53,183 nucleotides of DNA from an uncultured Prevotella sp. (GTDB lineage Bacteria > Bacteroidota > Bacteroidia > Bacteroidales > Bacteroidaceae), in the NCBI GenBank assembly GCA_900315765.1, contig ONAK01000040.1:1-53183 (forward strand), read 5' to 3'. The notes under the pieces are model-generated. The model had not been told where the DNA came from. It made no database searches and was given only the letters and a program-made list of their open reading frames with translations. The position numbers and the translations under genes are program-made. Shown in pieces: positions 44,579 through 52,901 of the stretch. How positions within the stretch are numbered: position 1 is the stretch's first letter; each line of letters starts with the position of its first letter.

Positions 44579-45954
44579 AAACAAAATCGATTATAATATC
44601 CGTGCTGTTTATTGCGGGAACAATGGTGATGAACAGTTGTAGTACAAATACTATATGGGAAGAGGTGACCTATGGTCAGGAAGAACCTTCATATAGCAAT
44701 GGCGAACTACCTGCTATGTTGCAGGTTCATACAGACCGTGTTGAAATCACTCTCTATAAGAACTTAACACATTATATCTATCTTGATGGTGTCCTCATCA
44801 AGACGCTTGGCAATGAAAAGAAAGTTACTTTGCGTGCTTTGACACCAAACACGCAGTATCATTTGAGTATTACAGCCTTTGATGGTGAGAAGGTTCTTAA
44901 AAAGGAGCAGACATTCACTACGCTTAAGTCGTATGCCTCTGTCGTAGGGTTGCGAGATATGGACCTCTATGGGAACAATGAAGAAGAAGCATCGTATATC
45001 CGTTCACTTCCTGGAGGCGACTTCATTGACTGTACTCACAGATACAATCATTATTCCGATGCTGACTATCGTCTTCGCCGAACAGATGCCTACGGGCAGG
45101 TGAAGTGGAGGACCAATATAGCGGCTTATTATGCATCGGTTTCGGAAGAAGGTGCTATAGCAGCAGCGTCACAACATACGGCATGGAGAGTTGATGCTGA
45201 GACAGGAACCGTGGTTTACGAATATCAAATAGGGTTCAAGGAAGGCTATATCAACGACGTTTATCCGTGCAGGGATGGTGGTATGGTGATTGTTGGCAGA
45301 AGCGACACGCCCGGGCACTTCTACTTTGTACGATTAGATGCCAACGGCCAATTGATAAATAAGGAGGAAGGCGATTTATCCGATGAACTGTATGCTGTTC
45401 ACGAGATGGCCAATGGCAGTGTTGTGGCTATGGGGAAAAAAGGCAATGACTCCATGGTGACTATCACCTTCAATGCAGAAGGTAAGATTGCCGACACGTC
45501 CACAAATACCTCGGAAGACAGGGACCTGGACTACGCCTATGGTTTCGTTCAGTCCGTGAGAGACAAGAATGGTAATATCTACTTTCTGGGTAATTATGAA
45601 CTGTGGACAGGACTCTATTATCCAGTTTCCATGATTGTCAAGGTGGATACCCAAGGAAAGATAGAATGGGTGCACACGCTGCATGATGAGTATACAGAAT
45701 ATAATCCAACAGGCTTATACTTGATTGACGATGACAAATTGTGTTTATTGTATACCGGTGAGACAGGACACTATACGCACATATTGAAGACCCATATTGC
45801 ATTTATAACTACAGGGAATGAGTGGTTACAAGAGGTGACATTTAATGATGACTACGCTGCACTCTACGCATGGCCTGTAAACAATGGGTTGACACAGTTT
45901 GGTATCTTTGACAAATATGGCAGGATATTACTCATCGACACCGAAGGGAAATAG
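44575..45954 (+). CDS. Lipoprotein with fibronectin-III-like and beta-propeller regions
   Basis: 459 residues. The lipoprotein signal MKTKSIIISVLFIAGTMVMNSC is followed by a fibronectin-III-like domain (about 45-125; LRALTPNTQYHLSITAFDGE) and a WD/PQQ-type propeller (YGQVKWRTNIA, GGMVIVGRSD, GKIEWVHTL). It is coupled to the kelch lipoprotein by a 4-bp overlap. The pair resembles Bacteroidetes lipoprotein pairs of unknown function. It ends 3 bp before a cluster of REP-like copies. Confidence 0.7.
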   Translation: MKTKSIIISVLFIAGTMVMNSCSTNTIWEEVTYGQEEPSYSNGELPAMLQVHTDRVEITLYKNLTHYIYLDGVLIKTLGNEKKVTLRALTPNTQYHLSITAFDGEKVLKKEQTFTTLKSYASVVGLRDMDLYGNNEEEASYIRSLPGGDFIDCTHRYNHYSDADYRLRRTDAYGQVKWRTNIAAYYASVSEEGAIAAASQHTAWRVDAETGTVVYEYQIGFKEGYINDVYPCRDGGMVIVGRSDTPGHFYFVRLDANGQLINKEEGDLSDELYAVHEMANGSVVAMGKKGNDSMVTITFNAEGKIADTSTNTSEDRDLDYAYGFVQSVRDKNGNIYFLGNYELWTGLYYPVSMIVKVDTQGKIEWVHTLHDEYTEYNPTGLYLIDDDKLCLLYTGETGHYTHILKTHIAFITTGNEWLQEVTFNDDYAALYAWPVNNGLTQFGIFDKYGRILLIDTEGK

Positions 45955-45957
45955 AAT

Positions 45958-46047
45958 TCATGGGGATCAACGGGTCGGTTATCTTGTAAAAAATAAATTC
46001 AACGGGGTCGGTTCTTCGTATCATGGGGTCGGTTCTTGTGATCATTT
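45958..46047 (+). repeat. REP-like element cluster 2 (three copies)
   Basis: Three tandem copies of the core: ACGGGTCGGTTATC (about 45970), ACGGGGTCGGTTCTTCG (about 46001) and ATGGGGTCGGTTCTTGTGATCA (about 46023; written here in outline only). They are followed by CATTTTTC. They separate the beta-propeller lipoprotein genes from an orphan immunity gene. Confidence 0.75.
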
Positions 46048-46080
46048 TTCGGATATCATGGATTTGAAATTTAAATTAGA

Positions 46081-46581
46081 ATGAATATGGAAAATGCTAT
46101 TTTTAAACAGATTGTAATGTATATAGATGAACATGACATTCTAAATCAGGACGAAACGTGCGAGCAAATGCCAGTCTTTCATGTTTTGTCTGAGTTGGAA
46201 TGCTTATCAAGCTTTATCAATAAAGATTATTATATATCTTTTTGCGTTAATATGGCAATTATGTATGTCAACCAAGGTATATTATATGCAAAAAGTAAAC
46301 TCTCGGTAGCAGAGTTTGAGAACTATATTATATATTTTGATGTATGTATAAACAAAGATGATGTGGAAGATTACGTTACGGTGGATGTTGTCTTTTCAAG
46401 AAAAGCAAAAGAACATTTCTTTACATTGAAGGAGAGTGTTAATGTAGAAAAAACGAAAATATATAAGTTTATAGAAAATACAGTCGGAATAAATGATTTT
46501 TCATGTTACTATTGCAAAAATGAATATGAAGACGAATACTATAGTTTTGTCCCTAAAATGTTAGAAGTTAATTATCGGTAA
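46081..46581 (+). CDS. Orphan protein, candidate immunity protein
   Basis: 166 residues, acidic and Tyr-rich, with no signal peptide or TM (MNMENAIFKQIVMYIDEHDI...). It is strongly AT-rich. Its ATG overlaps a TGA that ends a short open stretch (SDIMDLKFKLE) running in from the REP cluster. This may be the last codons of a lost toxin. The position between two REP clusters in an RHS island is that of an orphan immunity gene, but no family is recognised. A cytoplasmic location would imply a toxin acting in the cytoplasm. Confidence 0.55.
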   Translation: MNMENAIFKQIVMYIDEHDILNQDETCEQMPVFHVLSELECLSSFINKDYYISFCVNMAIMYVNQGILYAKSKLSVAEFENYIIYFDVCINKDDVEDYVTVDVVFSRKAKEHFFTLKESVNVEKTKIYKFIENTVGINDFSCYYCKNEYEDEYYSFVPKMLEVNYR

Positions 46582-46603
46582 AGGAAACCACGTTGTTTGT
46601 TCT

Positions 46604-46662
46604 AAATCACTTTCCTACTGAAATCTGATTAAACAGATCATGGTGTCGGTTCTATTGATCAT
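46604..46662 (+). repeat. REP-like element 3
   Basis: ATCACTTTCCTACTGAAATC (46605-46624) is followed by GATCATGGTGTCGGTTCT (46636-46653) and TGATCAT (46656-46662). The first part is nearly identical to 49003-49022. It ends exactly at the 3' stub of a lost toxin. Confidence 0.7.
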
Positions 46663-46728
46663 TCAAGCGCCCAATATCCAGGAAATAATGGTCTGAAGCC
46701 TGGCACAAAAAATTTTGTATACAAGTAA
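46663..46728 (+). pseudogene. 3' stub of a lost RHS toxin tip (tip-B type)
   Basis: 22 codons in one frame read SSAQYPGNNGLKPGTKNFVY, then Lys and stop TAA. This matches the end of tip B (QYPGNSNLKPGTAKFKYK). It begins directly after the REP-like element and ends 7 bp before an immunity-like gene that is a paralog of the one after tip B. The rest of the toxin is gone. Confidence 0.8.
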
Positions 46729-46735
46729 AATTGCA

Positions 46736-47323
46736 ATGAGAAGAAAATATTTAAGAAAAATTGTATGGACTATAGTGTTGAGCATCGCTCTAGCAGCATC
46801 TTTTGTATTGTGTTATTGGCCGTTTGTTCAACTTAAAGACATTGATGCAGAGGAATATCTTGGAGGATATCTTGATGACTCTTGGAATGATCGAACACTG
46901 GAATTGAGATTACGTTTTCAACTATATCCATCATGTTGGTTTATTCATAAAGGAGACAAATACACAGACATACCCTTTCTTGATGAGGATAGTGTTTCTC
47001 GGAAAATGGACATTAAGTTTAACTGGGATAATAGCGTCACAATTAGTGAGGATACGGTCAAATATGATTTACAAATTCAAAGGGTTGTTATATCGCCCCA
47101 AATATATCCACGAAGTTTCAATAATAATGACCAACTTAGATATATAGGACAATATGACTCTCTTTTTGTAGGAGTATTTATGTTTGATTCTACCAATACC
47201 AATGGCATAGCCGTCTATCGACAAAAGGAGTCAATGCCTTTTGGTGGTAAACGAGTCGGATTCAGAATCACAATAGATGGGAAGGTTTGTGTAACTGGTG
47301 CCAAAGAATATTTTAATTATTAA
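46736..47323 (+). CDS. Membrane-anchored candidate immunity protein (orphan, paralog of 48370-48981)
   Basis: 195 residues from the ATG at 46736. One N-terminal TM (IVWTIVLSIALAASFVLCYW) precedes an extracytoplasmic domain with LYPSCWFIHKGDKYTDIPFL, DIKFNWDNSVTIS and GGKRVGFRITIDGKVC. The gene at 48370-48981 has the same order of motifs (NCWFIHKGD, DIRFNWDNSITVS, GGRRVGF) at about 50% identity. Each follows a tip-B-type C terminus, here only a 22-codon stub. This supports immunity to that toxin class. The domain faces the periplasm. Confidence 0.7.
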   Translation: MRRKYLRKIVWTIVLSIALAASFVLCYWPFVQLKDIDAEEYLGGYLDDSWNDRTLELRLRFQLYPSCWFIHKGDKYTDIPFLDEDSVSRKMDIKFNWDNSVTISEDTVKYDLQIQRVVISPQIYPRSFNNNDQLRYIGQYDSLFVGVFMFDSTNTNGIAVYRQKESMPFGGKRVGFRITIDGKVCVTGAKEYFNY

Positions 47324-47350
47324 TATTACCTACTTGGCGGAAGTCTGACA

Positions 47351-48358
47351 ATGAAGAATGGCAGAATAGACAAGTACCTCTTCGGGGGCGGCTATGCCCA
47401 GGCATCGGTTGCAAGCTCTACAACCGATAACTTCGCATTCTACTATTACAATCAAGATCATCTTGGCAACATCCGTGAAGTAGTAAATGCAAGTGGCTCG
47501 GTACAACAGGTAACGAACTACTACCCATTCGGGGCGCCATACGCAGACGCCTCAGCTTCGACCAATACCGACTTCCAACCTTACAAATACAATGGCAAGG
47601 AATTGGATAAGATGCATGGCTTGAATACATATGACTACGGAGCTCGTCAACATGACCCAATACTTGCACGATGGGATAGAATCGATCCATTGTGCGAGAA
47701 GTACTATAGCATAAGTCCGTATGCGTATTGTGGAAATAGTCCTATTAAGAATATCGACCCAGATGGAAAAGAAGTTCGAGACGGGTTAGGAAGCTATAAT
47801 AAAGACAACGAAAATCAGAAGGCACTTGTACAAGATTTAGCAAAGCATAATGATTCTAAATCTATCATGATTGTTGCACATGGCATTTCGGAAGGTGAAG
47901 AGCATATGGCTTCTAGTATTAATATCCAAACATATAATCCGAAGACAGAGGAGTGGAGCGATAACTATATTTCTAACGGAAAAGAATTGGGTGACTTCTT
48001 GTCCAAAAATTCTAAGGTATGGAACAATTATAAAGCTGGAAAAATAGACGCAGAAGATTTGCATATCGTTTTTTATTCCTGCAGCTCCTCAGAGGTTGTT
48101 AAAAAGATATCATCAGATAGTGAATTCAAGGATGTAACTTTTATTGCACCCACTAAAGATATTGGGGTAACTGCTAAAGGTGAGGTGATCGTTTCTGATT
48201 TGAAAAGAAATTCAAAGGGGAATTTGGTTGTTGATAATTCACCTGGTAAAGGCCCTGGTAATTGGAATACTATTAGAAACGGGAAATATTCAGCCTTTTC
48301 TCAATATCCTGGAAACAGTAATCTAAAGCCTGGTACGGCTAAATTCAAATATAAATAG
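47351..48358 (+). CDS. Orphan RHS core plus tip B (5'-truncated cassette)
   Basis: 335 codons from the first ATG, but RHS-like reading begins at 47324 (YYLLGGSLTM) right after the TAA of the preceding gene. The gene therefore lacks a signal peptide and the shell. It has the core (QDHLGNIREVV, YGARQHDPILARWDRIDPL, NIDPDG) and tip B (from about 47770) with AHG (His177), YSCSSSE (Cys244), FKDVTFIAPTKD and the end LKPGTAKFKYK. Tip B is homologous to tip A. It is probably silent and a donor for recombination into a full-length rhs gene. DNA identity to the rhs1 core (44 bp at 47576-47619) would allow this. An immunity gene follows 11 bp later. Confidence 0.8.
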   Translation: MKNGRIDKYLFGGGYAQASVASSTTDNFAFYYYNQDHLGNIREVVNASGSVQQVTNYYPFGAPYADASASTNTDFQPYKYNGKELDKMHGLNTYDYGARQHDPILARWDRIDPLCEKYYSISPYAYCGNSPIKNIDPDGKEVRDGLGSYNKDNENQKALVQDLAKHNDSKSIMIVAHGISEGEEHMASSINIQTYNPKTEEWSDNYISNGKELGDFLSKNSKVWNNYKAGKIDAEDLHIVFYSCSSSEVVKKISSDSEFKDVTFIAPTKDIGVTAKGEVIVSDLKRNSKGNLVVDNSPGKGPGNWNTIRNGKYSAFSQYPGNSNLKPGTAKFKYK

Positions 48359-48369
48359 TAGTAATAGCA

Positions 48370-48981
48370 ATGAAAAAGAAATTTTTAAGAATGAAAATAT
48401 GGGCTGCAGTATTATGTGTAGTTCTAACAACATCTTTTGTTTTGTTTTATTGGCCATTTGTGCGGATAAAAGATATATGTGTGGATGAGAATTGGGGCTC
48501 TCGCTTTGATGGTTCAATGTATGAGACAATATTGAGATTTCATACATGTGTACAACTATATCCCAATTGTTGGTTTATTCATAAAGGTGATGTCTATTCT
48601 GAAATACCATTGCTTTATGGTAATAGTGCCCCAGATACAGTTGACATTAGGTTTAATTGGGACAATAGCATCACAGTAAGTAAGGACGCGTACAGATATG
48701 ATTTACATGTGGATAGTGTCGTGTTAAAACCAGAGTTGTATCCATTCAAGCCCAAATTATATCCAGATGTATATGATTCAGATGATTATTATCCCTTAAA
48801 GTATCATGAAACAGATGATTCTCTTTTTGCTGGGGTATTCTTTTATGACAAGTATAAAAACGAAATAACAATATATCGACAAAAAAGCATGATACCATAT
48901 GGAGGTAGACGAGTCGGGTTCTTTATTCGTATCGATGGAAAAGAGTGTTTAACGGGTAAAGAGTCACCATTTGATTATTGA
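48370..48981 (+). CDS. Membrane-anchored candidate immunity protein to tip B
   Basis: 203 residues. One N-terminal TM (KIWAAVLCVVLTTSFVLFYW) precedes a periplasmic domain with NCWFIHKGDVYSEIPLL, DIRFNWDNSITVS and GGRRVGFFIRIDGKE. It lies 11 bp downstream of the tip-B cassette and is a paralog of 46736-47323. The duplicated association with the same toxin C terminus is the best evidence for an immunity role. The periplasmic location matches the lipoprotein immunity candidate of tip A. Confidence 0.72.
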   Translation: MKKKFLRMKIWAAVLCVVLTTSFVLFYWPFVRIKDICVDENWGSRFDGSMYETILRFHTCVQLYPNCWFIHKGDVYSEIPLLYGNSAPDTVDIRFNWDNSITVSKDAYRYDLHVDSVVLKPELYPFKPKLYPDVYDSDDYYPLKYHETDDSLFAGVFFYDKYKNEITIYRQKSMIPYGGRRVGFFIRIDGKECLTGKESPFDY

Positions 48982-49028
48982 GAATCAGGGGCAGTCCGCC
49001 CAATCACTTTCCCGTTGAAATCTGATCA
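48982..49028 (+). repeat. REP-like element 4 (diverged)
   Basis: AATCAGGGGCAGTCCGCCCA is followed by ATCACTTTCCCGTTGAAATC (49003-49022) and TGATCA (49023-49028). It aligns with the island's REP core and with element 3, but the core has several changes. Confidence 0.55.
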
Positions 49029-49062
49029 TAGAAGAACGGTCTTATGATTTGTGTGAAATCAT

Positions 49063-52000
49063 ATGAGTACAAATATAAGAGATAAAGCGATTATATCATT
49101 TGCATCAGCCTTGGTTTCATTATCAGTGTTTTCCCAAAGCACTGATCAGAATTACCTGATGGAGACGACTATGCTTGATGCTAATAGCGCCAATGTCATA
49201 AGGTCAGTTCAATATTACAACGGCCTTGGTTATCCTACGGTATCTGTGAGCACAACAGGCGATGGAGGACAGACGACCTATTCATTGGTGACTTACGATG
49301 GTCTTGGGCGTGAGTCGCGTAAGTATGTTCCAGTTTCAACAGATAACTCCATACTCTATAAGATACCAGGAACTATTGCCACCAGCTATAACGACAATAC
49401 GCCCTATAGCCAGACTCTGTACGATGCCCTTGACAGGCCGATATCAGTAACCACTCCGGGCGCAACCTTTGCCAGCAAACCAACCAGGATGGAGTATGCC
49501 GCCAATGCTGCCAATGAGGTTATCTGCTATGGCGTGAGCAGCAGTAACTCCCTGACACAGAACGGCTACTATCCAGCTAACAGCCTGACAAAGGAGACAA
49601 CGACAGACCCTGACGGCAAGAAAGTAGAGACGTTCAAGGATCTGCTGGGCAATACTGTCATGCAGCGCACTGGCGGCAGCCTCTGTACCTATTATGTCTA
49701 CGACAACCTTAACCTGCTGCGTTTCGTATTGCCTCCCAAGTACCAGACCGACAAGAATCTGGCTGCTACATGCTATGAGTACCGCTACGACAAAAGGGGA
49801 CGCATCAGCTATAAGAAACTGCCAGGAGCCGGCTCTGTGGAATACTGGTACGACAATGCCGACAGGATGATATTTATGCAAGATGCTGAAATGCACAGTG
49901 TAGGTAAGTACCGCTTCTATATATATGACAAGTTCAATCATCTGGTAGTTCAGGGGCTCTGCTCTTCTCTTCCTTCAAGTACGGCTGTTTTTAATGCTAC
50001 ACTTGGAACTTCAGGCGGATTGCTCGGCACAGGCTATAGCTCTCCTTCCGGACTTGGAACTGTTGAGCTCGAGATTGCAAACTATTACGATGGTAACCAA
50101 AGTAAGAATTCACGCTTTACCAGTCTGACGCTTCCAAATACTTCTGTTTCGCAGAAGGGCCAACTTACAGGTGTTGTTACTGCCGCCACTAATGGAGAAC
50201 TGCTGGTACAGGCAATGCAGTATGACATCAAGGGTAACGTCATAAACTCAAAAGCAAAGGACATCGGCGGCAGGATAGTATCAAATACCAGCAGTTATAC
50301 CTATACCAACCAGCTGACTCAGTCTACGACTACCATCGGTGTTGGATATGGCGGAAACATGACTGTGACCGAAAGTATAAGCTATAATCCCCATAACAAC
50401 CAGAAATCAAGCGATGCCATCACCGTGAATCATGGTACAGCAAAAAGTGCTACAACGACCTATGCACATGACAATCTTGGCAGACTATCGACATTGTCGC
50501 GTCCTTCTTCATTAAGCACAAATCGTAATGTCGCCTATGCTTATGATCTGCGCAGTTGGTTGACTGGCATTACAACAAGTACATTTATAGAAGAACTCTT
50601 CTATACCAATGGACCTGGTACTGCATATTACAATGGTAATATCAGCAGCATCCGCTGGAAGGATAACAGCCAAAGCGCTAAGCGTGGCTACACTGAAACC
50701 ATGACGTATGATGCCAATGGCAATATCACCACGCTGAAGCGTTATGGCAAGACGGCGTCTGGCTATAGTCTGATGGACAACCTCACCATCAGCTATACAG
50801 GCAACCAGCCTACAAGTGTTTCTGAATCAACTTCAGATTACAACGTCAGCAATTCGTTTGAATACAAGAAAGCCAACGGCTCAGGCTATAAGTTTAATGA
50901 GAATGGCTCACTGGTAGCAGACAAGAGTCGCGGCATAGCGTATATCACCTACGACCTGAACAACAATCCCAAGCAGATATACTTTACCAACGGCAGTGTA
51001 ACCAAGTATGTCTATAGTGCTTCGGGGCAGAAACTGCGTGCTGTTCACTATACTGCCAAGCCCAACATCACAAGAACTTGGGGCGAAAAGCCAGCCGAGT
51101 TGACAGTGGCACAGATTTTGCTGGCAGATTCTACGGATTACCTCATGGGTGGAAGTCTGACAATGACCGAAAACTTCGCGTTCTACTATTATAACAAAGA
51201 CCATTTAGGCAATATCCGTGAGGTAGTAGATGCAAGCGGAGCAGTAAAGCAGGTTACGAACTACTACCCATTCGGAGCACCATATGCCGAATCTACAGCT
51301 GCAGATTTCCAACCCTACAAATACAACGGCAAGGAACTCGACAAGATGCACGGATTAAACACTTACGACTATGGCGCAAGACAGCATGATCCAATACTTG
51401 GTAGGTGGGATAGGATAGATCCATTGTGCGAGAATAATCCAGAAATAACTCCATATCATTATTGTAATAGTAATCCTATAAATAATGTTGATCCTGATGG
51501 AAATGATTATTGGAGCACTAATGATATAAATGAAATACGAAATTTCTTAAATGCTTTGGGAAGTGGACAAACACAATATGACTTTTCTAATTGGCAGCAT
51601 GCTTCTGATGCAGAATTTGTAGGGAATCTCACATATAATGATGAAACTAATAAGTTCTATACGAGTTACTCAAGAGTTGAAAATGGCGAAATTGTTGTAG
51701 TTGGGAAATCTTTTGATGCTCATTTGCTGCCAGTAACAAAGACTGGCGAAGGTTATCCAGGTGCATTTGTGTATCAACCTTTAGAAGGATTTTGGCAAAT
51801 AGCCAATCATTTCTATAAGGGGACTCAATATAATGATGGTTTTACAAATTGGAGCGTTAATCTATCTGGAAGAATTATTGGAGTTGCTCCAATAATTGGT
51901 ATTGTTAATGTTAATACCCCCGCACAAAAATCAAAAGCAGTGACAACTTTATTGTCAAAAGGGGCAAAACTATGTAAGGGCTTTGGAAGAGAACATGGAG

Positions 52001-52146
52001 AGAAGGTGTACAAATTGGGGAAGTATTTTTACTCTTTTGATAATACTAGTCATAATGGAGGTGTCTTCAAAGTTTTCAAGCAGGAAGGCGGAAAACTAAA
52101 ACGTATAGGAACTGCGGATGAGAATCTTAATATATTCAAAAAATAG
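49063..52146 (+). CDS. RHS polymorphic toxin 2, tip C
   Basis: 1027 residues with a signal-like N terminus (ISFASALVSLSVFSQ), a DUF6443-like start (QYYNGLGYPTVSVSTTGDGG), YD repeats, the core (DHLGNIREVV, YGARQHDPILGRWDRIDPL, NVDPDG) and a new tip of about 215 residues (from about 51503). The tip ends YSFDNTSHNGGVFKVF, KRIGTADENL. The Asp993...His997 and 'GTADENLN' pattern resembles cytotoxic ribonuclease C termini of the colicin E3/Ntox type; this is tentative. Two stretches (50590-50688 and 51067-51170) are identical to rhs1 DNA while flanks differ, a sign of gene conversion. It is followed 8 bp later by a cytoplasmic immunity candidate. Confidence 0.85.
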   Translation: MSTNIRDKAIISFASALVSLSVFSQSTDQNYLMETTMLDANSANVIRSVQYYNGLGYPTVSVSTTGDGGQTTYSLVTYDGLGRESRKYVPVSTDNSILYKIPGTIATSYNDNTPYSQTLYDALDRPISVTTPGATFASKPTRMEYAANAANEVICYGVSSSNSLTQNGYYPANSLTKETTTDPDGKKVETFKDLLGNTVMQRTGGSLCTYYVYDNLNLLRFVLPPKYQTDKNLAATCYEYRYDKRGRISYKKLPGAGSVEYWYDNADRMIFMQDAEMHSVGKYRFYIYDKFNHLVVQGLCSSLPSSTAVFNATLGTSGGLLGTGYSSPSGLGTVELEIANYYDGNQSKNSRFTSLTLPNTSVSQKGQLTGVVTAATNGELLVQAMQYDIKGNVINSKAKDIGGRIVSNTSSYTYTNQLTQSTTTIGVGYGGNMTVTESISYNPHNNQKSSDAITVNHGTAKSATTTYAHDNLGRLSTLSRPSSLSTNRNVAYAYDLRSWLTGITTSTFIEELFYTNGPGTAYYNGNISSIRWKDNSQSAKRGYTETMTYDANGNITTLKRYGKTASGYSLMDNLTISYTGNQPTSVSESTSDYNVSNSFEYKKANGSGYKFNENGSLVADKSRGIAYITYDLNNNPKQIYFTNGSVTKYVYSASGQKLRAVHYTAKPNITRTWGEKPAELTVAQILLADSTDYLMGGSLTMTENFAFYYYNKDHLGNIREVVDASGAVKQVTNYYPFGAPYAESTAADFQPYKYNGKELDKMHGLNTYDYGARQHDPILGRWDRIDPLCENNPEITPYHYCNSNPINNVDPDGNDYWSTNDINEIRNFLNALGSGQTQYDFSNWQHASDAEFVGNLTYNDETNKFYTSYSRVENGEIVVVGKSFDAHLLPVTKTGEGYPGAFVYQPLEGFWQIANHFYKGTQYNDGFTNWSVNLSGRIIGVAPIIGIVNVNTPAQKSKAVTTLLSKGAKLCKGFGREHGEKVYKLGKYFYSFDNTSHNGGVFKVFKQEGGKLKRIGTADENLNIFKK

Positions 52147-52154
52147 CAATAGAT

Positions 52155-52640
52155 ATGGAAGTAATGATTCAAGATGATGTCTTTTTAGAAAAGATATTTA
52201 AAAGGAAATGGAGACGGGGAATAGCATATAATTGTTGTGTCATGGATTATTTGTCTAGACCACAAAAGGTTTTATTTACGGTAAAACGAATAATGGAAGT
52301 TCCATTATCTAAAGGCCGTATTGTTATCCATTATTGGGAAGAAGATAAGAAAATGTTACGTATATTTGCTCGTCATGGTATTATAGACTATGAGATCGTT
52401 AGACCGTATAAGAATGGAGTTACCCCTGGATATATTAACATCAGTATTTCTGGCGATTCTTTGAATGCAAAGTTCCTGCAAGAGTTGCTTACTCGTCATT
52501 ATGGGAAGGATTTTTCTACGGATAATTCTATTGATATTGTTCCCTATATGGTGATAGACACAGGTGGGGATGAAATTGTTGCATTCCATTTTTATGATGA
52601 CAGAGGGTTCTATGAATATTTTGTTCGGAAGTCCCTGTGA
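52155..52640 (+). CDS. Candidate immunity protein to tip C
   Basis: 161 residues, soluble, with no signal or TM (MEVMIQDDVFLEKIFKRK...). It has alternating strands and helices (RIVIHYWEEDKKMLRIFARHG; VPYMVIDTGGDEIVAFHFYD). I recognise no family. It is AT-rich like the tip and starts 8 bp after the toxin stop. A cytoplasmic location fits a tip that acts on a cytoplasmic target such as RNA, unlike the periplasmic immunity proteins of tips A and B. Confidence 0.6.
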   Translation: MEVMIQDDVFLEKIFKRKWRRGIAYNCCVMDYLSRPQKVLFTVKRIMEVPLSKGRIVIHYWEEDKKMLRIFARHGIIDYEIVRPYKNGVTPGYINISISGDSLNAKFLQELLTRHYGKDFSTDNSIDIVPYMVIDTGGDEIVAFHFYDDRGFYEYFVRKSL

Positions 52641-52681
52641 TGGAATCTGAGGCCCCATAATTCCTTTGACTACTTAGACTA

Positions 52682-52812
52682 GATCAGGGGTAGATCAGGG
52701 GTCGGTTCTTCTGATCATTTTCAATGATTCAACGGGGTCGGTTCTACTGATCACTTTTCCGTCTAAGAAATTATCGATGATGAATAAGTTCGTATCATGG
52801 GGTCGATTCCCC
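52682..52812 (+). repeat. REP-like element cluster 5 (two or three copies)
   Basis: Two full copies: GATCAGGGGTCGGTTCTTCT with TGATCATTTTC (from about 52693) and AACGGGGTCGGTTCTACTGA with TCACTTTTCC (from about 52731). A third, diverged copy (TCATGGGGTCGATTCCCCC) starts at about 52795. They follow the tip C immunity gene. Confidence 0.75.
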
Positions 52813-52890
52813 CAGCTCGCCGATTTCATCCGCACCATCAGCGGTATCTATAATCAGAAAGTAGTATTAAGAAAGAAAGCGCTATCATAA
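52777..52890 (+). other. Small ORF or gene stub overlapping the last REP copy
   Basis: 37 codons: MMNKFVSWGRF, then PQLADFIRTISGIYNQKVVL and RKKALS. The second half has good coding character (amphipathic helix, basic end), while the start lies inside REP sequence. It may be the 3' stub of a gene displaced by the REP cluster, like the toxin stub at 46663. I do not recognise the protein. Confidence 0.35.
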
Positions 52891-52901
52891 TATCAATCAA
52901 T

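Noticed and set aside
32015-52812. Type VI secretion system delivering the RHS toxins
   Set aside because: No tss, hcp or vgrG genes are in the window, and both RHS toxins carry their own Sec-type signal peptides without PAAR domains.
52795-52830. tRNA 3' fragment or attachment site (GGTCGATTCCCCC)
   Set aside because: The match to a T-arm is partial and the sequence is better explained as a diverged REP copy.
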